A stretch of 19,311 nt of DNA from NCBI GenBank assembly GCA_013002925.1, contig JABDLQ010000166.1, forward strand, positions 1 through 19,311, read 5' to 3'. Positions within the stretch are counted from its first letter, which is position 1. Every line of letters starts with the position of its first letter. Origin of the DNA: Gammaproteobacteria bacterium (GTDB lineage Bacteria; Pseudomonadota; Gammaproteobacteria; Steroidobacterales; SZUA-146). Position numbers and translations under genes: made by a program. The notes under the pieces were generated by a model, which did no database searches, had not been told where the DNA came from, and worked only from the letters and a program-made list of their open reading frames with translations. Shown one piece after another: positions 1 to 7,406 of the stretch.

Positions 1-682
1 GTATCGCACGTGTCGACAACTGCATTCCTTGCTCGATCATACTATCCATTAATATATTGCTAAGCATCGGATCAAAATTTCTGAGCACCGCGTCCTTGCG
101 AATAAAATGGTGTACATCAGTGCCCAGTGCATTGAACATGCCACCCAGTTCCACGGCGATATAGCCACTACCCACTACCGCAATCCTGCAGGGCTGGCTG
201 ACAAGCTCAAAAAATCCGTCTGAAGTAATGCCAAGCTCTCCACCTGGAATATCCGGACGCATGGGATGCCCGCCCGTAGCAACAATAATATGCCCAGCCT
301 GAAGTTGCTCACCATTTACTTCGACGGTGTGTGCATCAACAAAACGTCCGGTACCAGCGAAGTAGTCAACCGACTTGGACCGCAGATTATTCAAATAAAT
401 GTTATTCAGACGTTGTACGTATTCATCTCGCCCGGTCTTGAGGTGTCCCCAGTCCAGGTCCGGCTTTTGCACCGTCATTCCATAACCGGCGGCATCGTGC
501 AGTGCATGTGCTATGTCTGCGGCATACCACATGACTTTTTTGGGTACGCAGCCGACATTGACACACGTTCCACCGAGCGGGCCGTATTCGATGACCGCAG
601 CGCGTGCGCCATGTAGCGCGGCTCGTTGTGCCGCGGCCAGGCCGCCACTACCACCGCCGATGGCGATTACATCATATTTCAT
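1..682 (-). CDS. gor: Glutathione-disulfide reductase, N-terminal part, cut by window edge
   Basis: The frame opens with ATG at 682 and runs off the left edge, leaving about 227 residues of a protein that is usually about 450. It should be the cytoplasmic FAD enzyme that reduces glutathione disulfide with NADPH. The start MKYDVIAIGGGSGG is the FAD-binding Rossmann motif. GGTCVNVGCVPKK holds the redox-active disulfide (C40 and C45). Further on, VVGSGYIAVELGG is the NADPH-binding Rossmann motif, followed by RKDAVLR, whose arginines match the NADPH 2'-phosphate contacts of E. coli Gor. Related disulfide reductases (trypanothione or mercuric reductase, lipoamide dehydrogenase) are less likely given these arginines and the KKVMWYAA segment after the cysteines. 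The Shine-Dalgarno is weak (GGGT upstream of an A-run). The gene is divergent from the LemA gene, with 76 bp between the two starts. Confidence 0.93.
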   Translation of the reverse strand, partial: MKYDVIAIGGGSGGLAAAQRAALHGARAAVIEYGPLGGTCVNVGCVPKKVMWYAADIAHALHDAAGYGMTVQKPDLDWGHLKTGRDEYVQRLNNIYLNNLRSKSVDYFAGTGRFVDAHTVEVNGEQLQAGHIIVATGGHPMRPDIPGGELGITSDGFFELVSQPCRIAVVGSGYIAVELGGMFNALGTDVHHFIRKDAVLRNFDPMLSNILMDSMIEQGMQLSTRAI

Positions 683-700
683 TTTTTTGACCCGTTACTC

Positions 701-727
701 TGGACAATTTGCGGTCAATGATATACT
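701..727 (+). promoter_or_regulatory. Candidate extended -10 promoter for the LemA gene
   Basis: TGATATACT at 719-727 fits the extended -10 consensus TGnTATAAT in all but one base. TGGACA at 701-706 is a five-of-six -35 match, but its spacing of 15 bp is short, so the extended -10 probably carries most of the activity. Expected start is near 733-735, about 25 nt before the ATG. Confidence 0.45.
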
Positions 728-748
728 GCACCCGGATTGATGTCACAA
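720..748 (-). promoter_or_regulatory. Candidate sigma70 promoter for the glutathione reductase gene
   Basis: On the minus strand, TTGTGA (748-743) and TATATC (725-720) are separated by 17 bp. This would start transcription about 30 nt before the ATG at 682. The -10 overlaps the -10 of the opposite promoter. It is a sequence match only. Confidence 0.4.
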
Positions 749-758
749 AGGACGCGTC

Positions 759-1319
759 ATGTTAATTATTCTGGTTATTCTTGGCCTGCTCTTCGCCTAT
801 GGAGCCGTGTTGTACAACAACCTGGTTGCGTTGCGTGAAAACGTAAAGAAAAACTGGGCCAACATTGACGTTCTGCTCAAGCAGCGCCACGACGAGTTGC
901 CAAAACTGGTTGAAACCTGCAAACAGTACATGGGATATGAACAGGAAACCTTGCGTCAGGTCATGGAGGCACGCACACGCGTATCGCAGGCACAACAAAG
1001 CGGCAGCGTCGATGAGTTGGGCAAAGCCGAATCCCAGCTACGCCTGGGACTGGGCAATCTGTTTGCAGTAGCCGAGCAATACCCTGATCTCAAGGCAAAC
1101 GAATCTTTTCAACATTTACAAAAACGCATTACCGGGCTGGAGGAATCCATTGCTGATCGCCGCGAGTTCTATAACGAGTCGGTGAATCTTAATAATATTC
1201 GAATTGCCCAGTTTCCGGATATGATCATCGCCAACCTGTTTAACTTCGAGGATGCCGAACTCCTGGAATTTACAGAAGAAGAAATCAGCGATGTCAGCAT
1301 GAAAGCGTTATTTGAATAA
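759..1319 (+). CDS. lemA: LemA family membrane-anchored protein
   Basis: This 186-residue protein has the family's usual length. One N-terminal membrane segment (about residues 1-19) is followed directly by the LemA signature region (YNNLVALRENVKKNWANIDV, then KQRHDELPKLVETCKQYM) and long amphipathic helices. The family has an N-terminal anchor and a helical domain; its biochemical role is not settled. AAAGGA lies about 8 nt before the ATG, which supports the start. The next gene, 59 bp downstream on the same strand, encodes a GIDE-domain protein, a frequent partner of LemA genes, so the two probably act together at the envelope. The C-terminus is acidic (TEEEISD). Confidence 0.92.
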   Translation: MLIILVILGLLFAYGAVLYNNLVALRENVKKNWANIDVLLKQRHDELPKLVETCKQYMGYEQETLRQVMEARTRVSQAQQSGSVDELGKAESQLRLGLGNLFAVAEQYPDLKANESFQHLQKRITGLEESIADRREFYNESVNLNNIRIAQFPDMIIANLFNFEDAELLEFTEEEISDVSMKALFE

Positions 1320-1381
1320 TTCTGCGTGTACTCCCTGTTTTTGCCAGATGAACCCCTGTCGGCAAACACGCCACTACGGTG

Positions 1382-2227
1382 ATGGACACGGGGTTTAAAC
1401 TGCTGTTTGCAGGAGTACCGTTTGCGCTGGCAATAATCGCCGCGTTTCGCTACGTTATCGCGGCGCGACTACTCGAAGATATCCCGACTTCAAAAGCGCG
1501 CTCCGCTGAGCAGGGCTATGTGGAGCTCGAAGGCCATGCTGAATTGCTTGATGGACCGCCAATCACAGCGCCATTATCCGGGCGCGAATGTGTCTGGTGG
1601 TCCTACACGGTCGAACGACGCAGCGGCAAAGAGTGGACAAAAGTTCGCTCCGGAACCAGCGAATCTGTGTTTGCAATCCGTGACGCCACCGGGCAATGCC
1701 TGGTAGACCCGGAGGGTGCGCGGGTGTATCCGGAGCACGTGCGCCGATGGACCGGCAAGGCTGCCGCGAAACTGGCGGGCATCATCGAAATACAGGCCGA
1801 CCACCGTTATCGGGAGTATTACCTGATGCCGCACGAGCTAATTTGTGTGATCGGCTATTTTCGTACTCACACCGCAATCGATCACTGGGACGACCAGGAA
1901 GAATTGCGTGCATTGCTTGCTGAATGGAAACGTAATCAACCCCGGCTGCTGGAACGCTTTGATACCGACAACAACGGCGTAGTGGATCAGGACGAGTGGG
2001 AGGTCGCCCGTGCCACCGCCGTCGAAGAGCTGCGTAAGGAAAAGCTGGAACATGCTGTCAAACCAGGTGTCCATGTCATTGGAGCACCGGCTGACGGCAG
2101 ACCTTTTCTGATCGCGCCTTTACGGAACAGCGATTTTGCGGCATCACTTCGGCGCAAAGCATTATGGTCGCTGCTGGGTGCCATCGCTGCCGGCAGTGTA
2201 TTGATGTACTTGCTGTTGGCATCCTGA
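1382..2227 (+). CDS. GIDE-domain membrane protein with an EF-hand loop
   Basis: The protein has about 281 residues, with a membrane segment near each end (about residues 6-24 and 260-279). The region between resembles the bacterial GIDE domain, related to the membrane part of eukaryotic MUL1/MAPL: LSGRECVWWSYTVERR, then AIRDATGQCLVDPEGARVY, then YREYYLMPHELICVIGYF. Between this domain and the C-terminal membrane segment lies DTDNNGVVDQDE (D194 to E205). It is a full 12-residue EF-hand loop with the expected ligands at positions 1, 3, 5, 9 and 12 and Gly at 6, so calcium binding is likely. No RING finger is seen, so ubiquitin-ligase activity should not be inferred. GTG at 1379 is directly followed by ATG at 1382; either may be the start, and the Shine-Dalgarno is poor. 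It is probably co-transcribed with the LemA gene upstream. Confidence 0.82.
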   Translation: MDTGFKLLFAGVPFALAIIAAFRYVIAARLLEDIPTSKARSAEQGYVELEGHAELLDGPPITAPLSGRECVWWSYTVERRSGKEWTKVRSGTSESVFAIRDATGQCLVDPEGARVYPEHVRRWTGKAAAKLAGIIEIQADHRYREYYLMPHELICVIGYFRTHTAIDHWDDQEELRALLAEWKRNQPRLLERFDTDNNGVVDQDEWEVARATAVEELRKEKLEHAVKPGVHVIGAPADGRPFLIAPLRNSDFAASLRRKALWSLLGAIAAGSVLMYLLLAS

Positions 2228-2259
2228 CACCAGGATTACGTGTGCTCCGACAGCGACCA

Positions 2260-2286
2260 GGCCGGCCTGCGGAAATGGAGCCGGCC
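2260..2286 (+). terminator. G+C-rich hairpin, possible terminator after the GIDE gene
   Basis: GGCCGGC (2260-2266) pairs perfectly with GCCGGCC (2280-2286) across a 13-nt loop. A short run TTTT follows at 2291-2294 after four unpaired bases. The T-tract is weak, so termination may be partial. The position, 33 nt past the GIDE stop and before the prlC start, fits. Confidence 0.4.
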
Positions 2287-2340
2287 GCGGTTTTCGATTA
2301 AGCTCAGCCCCACAATTGAACCACCAGGAACTTTTCTAAT

Positions 2341-4377
2341 ATGGACCAGAACTTTGATCGCGCCATTAGCCCCTTGCTGGACCTTTCGGATGTACCGGCG
2401 TTTGACCAGATCACTGCCGACAGTGTGGAACCGGCGCTGAACCGGGCGCTCACCTATGGACGCGAGACGATCGCTAATGTCCTTCAGGACAACCAGCCAA
2501 CGGATTTTGAGCACGTCGTCGCTCCTCTGGAAATCATGGGTCATCGCCTGGAGCGGGTGTGGGCGCCGGTAAGTCACCTGAACGCTGTAAAAAACAGCGA
2601 TGACTTGCGCGACGTGTATAACCGCTGCCTGGAGAAGCTGACACAGTACTGGTCAGAAGTGGGCCAAAACCAGGAGTTGTATAAGGCGTACCTGAAGATT
2701 CGCGACGAACAGCACAACCTCGATCCTGCGCAGCAACGTTTGCTGGATCTTGCTGTTATCAATTTTGAGCTGGAGGGCGTGGGTCTGGCAGATGAGCAGC
2801 GCCGTGAATATGCGGATATCAAAATCGAGTTATCGGCGTTGCAGTCAAAATTCGAAGAAAACGTGCTGGATTGCTCTAATGCCTGGAGCTTTCACACTGA
2901 AGATAAATCGCGCTTGGGCGGCATTCCCGAAAATGCGTTAAACCGGGCCGCTGGCGAGGCGGTACAGCGCAAGCTTGATGGCTGGTGCTTTACGCTGGAT
3001 TTTCCAACGTACAATGCAGTGATGTCGCACGCCAGCGACAGCACTCTACGCAAACTCTTCCATGACGCCTGGGTAACCCGGGCCTCCACTGCTGGCGATC
3101 ACGACCCCAAATACGACAATACGCCCGTAATCGAGCAAATATTACCGCTGCGACAACAGGCTGCAGAGTTATTAGGCTACGCAGACTACGCAGAGTATTC
3201 TCTTGCCCGCAAAATGGCGGAGTCGGGTTCTGAAGTCGAAGCGTTCCTCCGCGACCTGGCCGCCCGCAGCAAAAATGCCGCGCTGCGCGAACTGGCAGAC
3301 CTTGAAAATCTCGCCGGCACCCGCTTGCAGCCCTGGGACATCAGCTATTATTCGGAGCGTTTACGCGAAGCACGTTTTGAAATCTCTGACGAACTCCTGC
3401 GCCCGTATTTTCCGCTGGAAAAAGCGCTGGCCGGCTTGTTCAGCATTGCAGAACGTATCTTTGCCATTTCCATCCGTGAGATTCCGCCGGTGCATGCCTG
3501 GCATGACGATGTCCGAATGTATCAGATCGATGGGCCAGATGGTCAGCGCGCCGGGCGTTTTTACACTGATTTATTCGCGCGTCAGAAAAAACGGGGCGGC
3601 GCATGGATGGGAGAATGCGTCGGTCACAACCGCCTCGATAATCCCGGCGGTGCGGCCGTGGCCTTTCTGGTGTGTAACTTTATGCCAGCTGATGCCGACA
3701 AACCCGCGCTGCTGACCCACGACGAAATTGTTACTTTGTTCCATGAATTTGGACACACGCTGCATATGTTGCTGAGCAAGGTTCCCTATCCGGGCGTTGC
3801 CGGCATCAATGGAGTACCGTGGGACGCAGTCGAACTACCCAGCCAGTTCATGGAAAATTTTGCCTGGCAAAAAGAAACGCTGCCACTGATCTCAGGTCAT
3901 TATGAAAGCGGCGAGCCCATACCCGGGGACATGGTTGACAGGCTACTGGGATCGCGCACGTTTAACGCCGGTCTGCAGTCACTGCGGCAGATCGAATTCG
4001 CACTGTTTGATATGCGTATCCATCGCGAACATAAATCCGGTGTCTCCTTCACCACAATTTTAGACGACGTACGCAAGGAAATTGCGGTAATTCCTGGGGC
4101 CGCCAACAACCGGTTTGCCAATGCGTTCTCCCATGTTTTTGCCGGTGGCTATGCGGCGGGCTATTACAGCTATAAATGGGCTGAAGTCCTGTCTGCGGAT
4201 GCCTTCAGCGCCTTCGAAGAAACCGCTATCCTGGATGACGATACAGGCAATCGTTTTCGCAGCAGCGTGCTCGAACGTGGTGGCGCCGTTGATGCGATGA
4301 CAGCATTCACGGAGTTTCGCGGCCGGGCCCCCACGATAGATGCATTGGTGCGTCACAATGGGCTGAATCAGCCCTGA
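2341..4377 (+). CDS. prlC: Oligopeptidase A (M3 family zinc metallopeptidase)
   Basis: This 678-residue protein matches the usual length of PrlC/OpdA (about 680). These cytoplasmic enzymes degrade short peptides, including cleaved signal peptides. The zinc site is HEFGH (H468, E469, H472), and E498 in the segment GVPWDAVELPSQFMENFAW is the third ligand, 25 residues after H472 as expected for M3. The C-terminal substrate-side motif HVFAGGYAAGYYSYKWAEVL is intact. The N-terminal helical cap is full length with no frameshift. AGGAA about 9-10 nt upstream supports the ATG. The stop overlaps the xthA start by one base (TGATG), so translation of the two is probably coupled. No functional link between the two enzymes is obvious. 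Confidence 0.95.
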   Translation: MDQNFDRAISPLLDLSDVPAFDQITADSVEPALNRALTYGRETIANVLQDNQPTDFEHVVAPLEIMGHRLERVWAPVSHLNAVKNSDDLRDVYNRCLEKLTQYWSEVGQNQELYKAYLKIRDEQHNLDPAQQRLLDLAVINFELEGVGLADEQRREYADIKIELSALQSKFEENVLDCSNAWSFHTEDKSRLGGIPENALNRAAGEAVQRKLDGWCFTLDFPTYNAVMSHASDSTLRKLFHDAWVTRASTAGDHDPKYDNTPVIEQILPLRQQAAELLGYADYAEYSLARKMAESGSEVEAFLRDLAARSKNAALRELADLENLAGTRLQPWDISYYSERLREARFEISDELLRPYFPLEKALAGLFSIAERIFAISIREIPPVHAWHDDVRMYQIDGPDGQRAGRFYTDLFARQKKRGGAWMGECVGHNRLDNPGGAAVAFLVCNFMPADADKPALLTHDEIVTLFHEFGHTLHMLLSKVPYPGVAGINGVPWDAVELPSQFMENFAWQKETLPLISGHYESGEPIPGDMVDRLLGSRTFNAGLQSLRQIEFALFDMRIHREHKSGVSFTTILDDVRKEIAVIPGAANNRFANAFSHVFAGGYAAGYYSYKWAEVLSADAFSAFEETAILDDDTGNRFRSSVLERGGAVDAMTAFTEFRGRAPTIDALVRHNGLNQP

Positions 4378-5168
4378 TGAAGATCGCCAGCTGGAATGTA
4401 AATTCTCTGCGCGTACGGCTCGAGCAGGTCCTAGAGTGGCTGGAAAGTACACAAGTCGATATTCTTGGTGTGCAGGAAACCAAGTTACAGGACACGAATT
4501 TTCCGCTCGAAGCAATTAACAGCGCCGGGTATGATGTGTTGTACAGCGGTCAGAAAACATATAACGGTGTAGCGTTGCTGGCACACCGGGAACGTGTTGT
4601 TGAGAAATTGGGGCCGATGCTCTATCCGGTGACAAACTTACCGGGCTTTGACGATACACAAAAACGCATTCTGGCAGCCACCATTGGCGATCTGCGGATC
4701 ATTAACCTGTACGTGCCGAATGGCGCGGTACCGGACAGCGATAAGTATCGATACAAACTGGCCTGGCTGGAAGCGCTTTATGAATTTTTGCGAATCCAGC
4801 TCAACGACCATCCACGGATGGTGGTCATGGGCGATTTTAATATCGCACCTGAAGATGCGGACGTGCATGATCCGAAGAAATGGGAAGGCAGCGTGCTGGT
4901 AAGCCCCAGAGAGCGGAAGGCATTGCAAAAAATCGTATCTCTGGGGTTTTGCGACAGCTTCCGTCAGTTTGCCCAGGAAGACGGGCAGTTTAGCTGGTGG
5001 GACTATCGGGCAGCCGGTTTTCGACTCAATAAAGGGCTGCGAATAGACCTGATTCTGGCCTCTGACGCAATCCTGGAACACCTGACCGGGAGCTGGATCG
5101 ACAGGGAGCCGCGCGCCTGGCAACGACCTTCAGACCACACCCCGGTTGTAACGGAGTTCACATTTTAG
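4377..5168 (+). CDS. xthA: Exodeoxyribonuclease III (AP endonuclease)
   Basis: This 263-residue enzyme of base-excision repair cleaves 5' to abasic sites and has 3'-phosphatase and 3'-5' exonuclease activity. All exonuclease III motifs are present: SWNVNSLRVR (N7), VQETKLQD (E34, the metal ligand), LYVPNGAVPDSDKYRYKLAW, GDFNIAPEDADVHDPKKW (D153, N155), RIDLILAS and SDHTPV (D253, H254). The length is close to E. coli XthA (268). The start is fixed by the one-base overlap with the prlC stop; there is no independent Shine-Dalgarno, which fits translational coupling. After its stop there are 107 bp with no clear terminator before the next start. Confidence 0.95.
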   Translation: MKIASWNVNSLRVRLEQVLEWLESTQVDILGVQETKLQDTNFPLEAINSAGYDVLYSGQKTYNGVALLAHRERVVEKLGPMLYPVTNLPGFDDTQKRILAATIGDLRIINLYVPNGAVPDSDKYRYKLAWLEALYEFLRIQLNDHPRMVVMGDFNIAPEDADVHDPKKWEGSVLVSPRERKALQKIVSLGFCDSFRQFAQEDGQFSWWDYRAAGFRLNKGLRIDLILASDAILEHLTGSWIDREPRAWQRPSDHTPVVTEFTF

Positions 5169-5263
5169 AACATTGGGCCACAAAACAAGAGGTAAAAGCC
5201 TGATTCTCGTAGCCAAAACCTATCCTTTGCGCTTGAATTTAAATAAGATTAATTCCTGACTGT

Positions 5264-5268
5264 GGGAG
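5264..5268 (+). promoter_or_regulatory. Ribosome binding site that supports a TTG start
   Basis: GGGAG lies 7 nt before TTG at 5276. It is the main reason for choosing this rare start codon for the HD-domain gene. Confidence 0.6.
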
Positions 5269-5275
5269 ACTGAGT

Positions 5276-6277
5276 TTGGCGACAAGTCGTGACAGCGATT
5301 ATGACGTAACCGGAACGGTGCAGGTCAGCGATCCGCATAAGGTCTGCACTGCTGTGCTTGAGATCTTCGATACCTGTTTCCCCGCCCACCCGCACGACCA
5401 GGTCACGGCGGCGTTTGAACAGTTTCGGCTGTTGTTCGAAGGTAAGCTCCCGGGTTACGCCGGTTGTGACACGATCTATCACGATATGCAGCACAGCCTG
5501 GATGTCACGCTTGCCATGGCGCGACTGCTCGGTGGCCAGGAGCGTGCAGCGCCAGACGATGAAAAACTCGGGCACGAACTTTGCGTAGTGGGGATTGTAG
5601 CCGCCCTGTTTCACGATTCCGGGTATATCCGCAAAACCGCTGACGATGAGTTTCTTAATGGCGCTCAATACACCAAGTCTCACGTAACCCGCAGTGCCGG
5701 TTTTTTGGCCACCTACATGCCCACTATCGGACTGGCCGCCCACGTGTCTGATACAACCCAACTGGTGCATTACACAGGGTATGAAGTTGATCTGGAGACC
5801 CTCACTTTTTCAGATCACCGCTATAAGATCATGGGGCAATTGCTTGGTACGGCCGATTTAATGGCGCAGATGGCCGATCGCTGCTACCTGGAGAAATGCC
5901 GTGATCATTTGTATTCCGAATTTGTGCTTGGCGGCGTAGCCATTTCCGAACAGCATGACGGTACCACGCGCGTTGAATATCAGTCCGGTGAGGACTTGCT
6001 CAAAAAGACTCCACTGTTTTACGAAAGTGTTACCCGCAATCGGCTCATGGGCACACATGGCAATGTCGCGCGCTATCTGTCAGCCTGGTTTCCGGACGGC
6101 GATCCGTATGATGCCGGCATCCGGAAAAATCTCGAGTACCTGAATACAATACTTAAATCGGGCGATCTGAAGCTGCTGCGGCGCGCGCCGCAAGTGTTTA
6201 CCGTGGAAGAGGACAATCTCAGCGACACACAGAAAATGGTTGCACTCAAGCTGGATTCGCTGCCCGGCAAGTCCTGA
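5276..6277 (+). CDS. HD-domain metal-dependent phosphohydrolase, cyclic-nucleotide phosphodiesterase-like
   Basis: The protein has 333 residues and probably starts with TTG at 5276, because GGGAG at 5264-5268 lies 7 nt before it and no better start is near. The metal-site pattern resembles class I cyclic-nucleotide phosphodiesterases and related bacterial HD proteins: YHDMQHS (H69, D70, H73), ALFHDSGY (H113, D114), SHVTRSAG (H136) and GTADLMAQ (D194). It has no membrane segment or signal peptide, so it should act in the cytoplasm as a two-metal phosphohydrolase. The substrate cannot be read from the sequence; a cyclic nucleotide is plausible but not shown. The C-terminal 100 residues are helical with no domain I recognise. 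The gene is separated from xthA by 107 bp and from the next gene by 80 bp. Confidence 0.8.
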   Translation: MATSRDSDYDVTGTVQVSDPHKVCTAVLEIFDTCFPAHPHDQVTAAFEQFRLLFEGKLPGYAGCDTIYHDMQHSLDVTLAMARLLGGQERAAPDDEKLGHELCVVGIVAALFHDSGYIRKTADDEFLNGAQYTKSHVTRSAGFLATYMPTIGLAAHVSDTTQLVHYTGYEVDLETLTFSDHRYKIMGQLLGTADLMAQMADRCYLEKCRDHLYSEFVLGGVAISEQHDGTTRVEYQSGEDLLKKTPLFYESVTRNRLMGTHGNVARYLSAWFPDGDPYDAGIRKNLEYLNTILKSGDLKLLRRAPQVFTVEEDNLSDTQKMVALKLDSLPGKS

Positions 6278-6321
6278 CCACGAGCGGCGCGACCAGCGGT
6301 TTACCATAAAGCCACATTCAC

Positions 6322-6351
6322 TGGACCCGGCTTCCGGTAATAGTCTATAAA
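6322..6351 (+). promoter_or_regulatory. Candidate promoter placing the transcript start at the GTG codon
   Basis: TGGACC (6322-6327) and TATAAA (6346-6351) are 18 bp apart. Transcription would begin near 6357-6359, at or next to the GTG start at 6358. The mRNA would then be leaderless or nearly so, which fits the lack of a Shine-Dalgarno. Confidence 0.35.
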
Positions 6352-6357
6352 CGATCT

Positions 6358-7317
6358 GTGAAGCGACTGAACACAATTTATATTGCCACAATTGTCGGGA
6401 CGGCCCTCACGCTGTTCCAGTGGGAGCTGTGCGCCCGGGCGTCTGTGACACGACCCGTGCAAATACCCGGCACCCGGGTTGTTCTCGATGTGCCGGATAA
6501 TTTTCACATCTCAGAATCTTTCCCCGGTATCGAACACGACAGGGAACAGGTTGCTGTTTCAGTGTCTGAGATTCCAACTTCTTACTTGGAGTTTAGCAAA
6601 CGCTACACCGGCACGGAGCTTAACAAGCCTGACACCCGTTTGTTGCGTCGGGAGCGAATGGATAAAGATGGCCTTTCCGGTCATCTGCTGGTGGTCGACC
6701 AGAAAATCAAGAACCGACGTTTTGAGCGCTGGATTTTTATCACAGGGGACACGGATGAAAGTGTCGTCATCACCGGTTATTTTCCGAGGGCTCGTGCCCA
6801 CAAATATCGCGACCTGATCGATACCACCATACGCTCTGCATTTTGGGATTCTGCAAAAGTGCTTGATCATTACCAGGGGCTCGGTTTTCGACTCGATGAT
6901 GTACCGAATCTGCGCGTTGCCTCCCGATTGAATAATAATCTTATTTATACAGCTACCGGCCGTTTGCCGGATTTGTATTACACCGATGCACTGTTGTTTG
7001 TAAACTTTCGCTCCTATGCTCCGGGCACGAACATCACTGAGCAGTTTGCCCGGGATCAGTTTGCCAAAATTTCCTTACTCTCCAAACCAGCGATTGATGA
7101 TATCCAAACCAGGCAGCTTCGCGGCGTGGATTCAATCATCATTGAAGGGCGTGGGTTCCATGCTCATCTTGGTTATGCAATCGCCGCCATCCAGGTCATT
7201 GCCATGACCGAGACGGGTGCCCTGATCGCACAGGGGTTTACCACCCTGGATAATCGCGACAACGACTTCGATGTCTTTAAAACCACAATTGCCTCCTTTC
7301 GCCTCGAAGATAACTGA
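6358..7317 (+). CDS. Secreted protein of unknown function, apparently internally duplicated
   Basis: I do not recognise this 319-residue protein. It begins with a likely signal peptide (a basic KR start, a hydrophobic stretch to about residue 20, and possible cleavage after CARA near residue 28), so it should be periplasmic or exported. The rest falls into two similar halves. The first runs from VVLDVPDNFHIS to IDTTIRSAFWD and the second from LGFRLDDVPNLRVAS to FKTTIASFRLED. Each starts with a 'F/V-x-LDDVPNxxV/I' type strand and ends in TTIxSF. This layout recalls PsbP/DcrB-like (DUF1795-like) folds, but the assignment is only a guess from pattern. The GTG start has no Shine-Dalgarno; the promoter candidate just upstream suggests a leaderless mRNA. 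Confidence 0.75.
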   Translation: MKRLNTIYIATIVGTALTLFQWELCARASVTRPVQIPGTRVVLDVPDNFHISESFPGIEHDREQVAVSVSEIPTSYLEFSKRYTGTELNKPDTRLLRRERMDKDGLSGHLLVVDQKIKNRRFERWIFITGDTDESVVITGYFPRARAHKYRDLIDTTIRSAFWDSAKVLDHYQGLGFRLDDVPNLRVASRLNNNLIYTATGRLPDLYYTDALLFVNFRSYAPGTNITEQFARDQFAKISLLSKPAIDDIQTRQLRGVDSIIIEGRGFHAHLGYAIAAIQVIAMTETGALIAQGFTTLDNRDNDFDVFKTTIASFRLEDN

Positions 7318-7334
7318 AAATCTCCCGATATTTG

Positions 7335-7347
7335 CCTGATATTCAGG
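7335..7347. promoter_or_regulatory. Small inverted repeat upstream of the lamin-tail-like gene
   Basis: CCTGA and TCAGG form a perfect 5-bp inverted repeat around TAT. It could be a weak terminator stem for the upstream gene (no T-run) or an operator half-site pair for the gene starting at 7407. The evidence is slight. Confidence 0.2.
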
Positions 7348-7406
7348 TAGCAGGCTGGTCCGCCACTGCATAGGCTGATTCTCTGACCACGGACGGGAGA
7401 CTTACC

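Noticed and set aside
4638..5123. A 161-codon open frame on the minus strand inside xthA
   Set aside because: It is a shadow of the exonuclease III reading frame, whose catalytic motifs are all intact.
7357..7378. Sigma54-like promoter (TGG...TGC) upstream of the sorting-signal protein, as reported for some PEP-CTERM genes
   Set aside because: The GG and GC elements are 9 bp apart, not the required 10, and the -24 element is poor.
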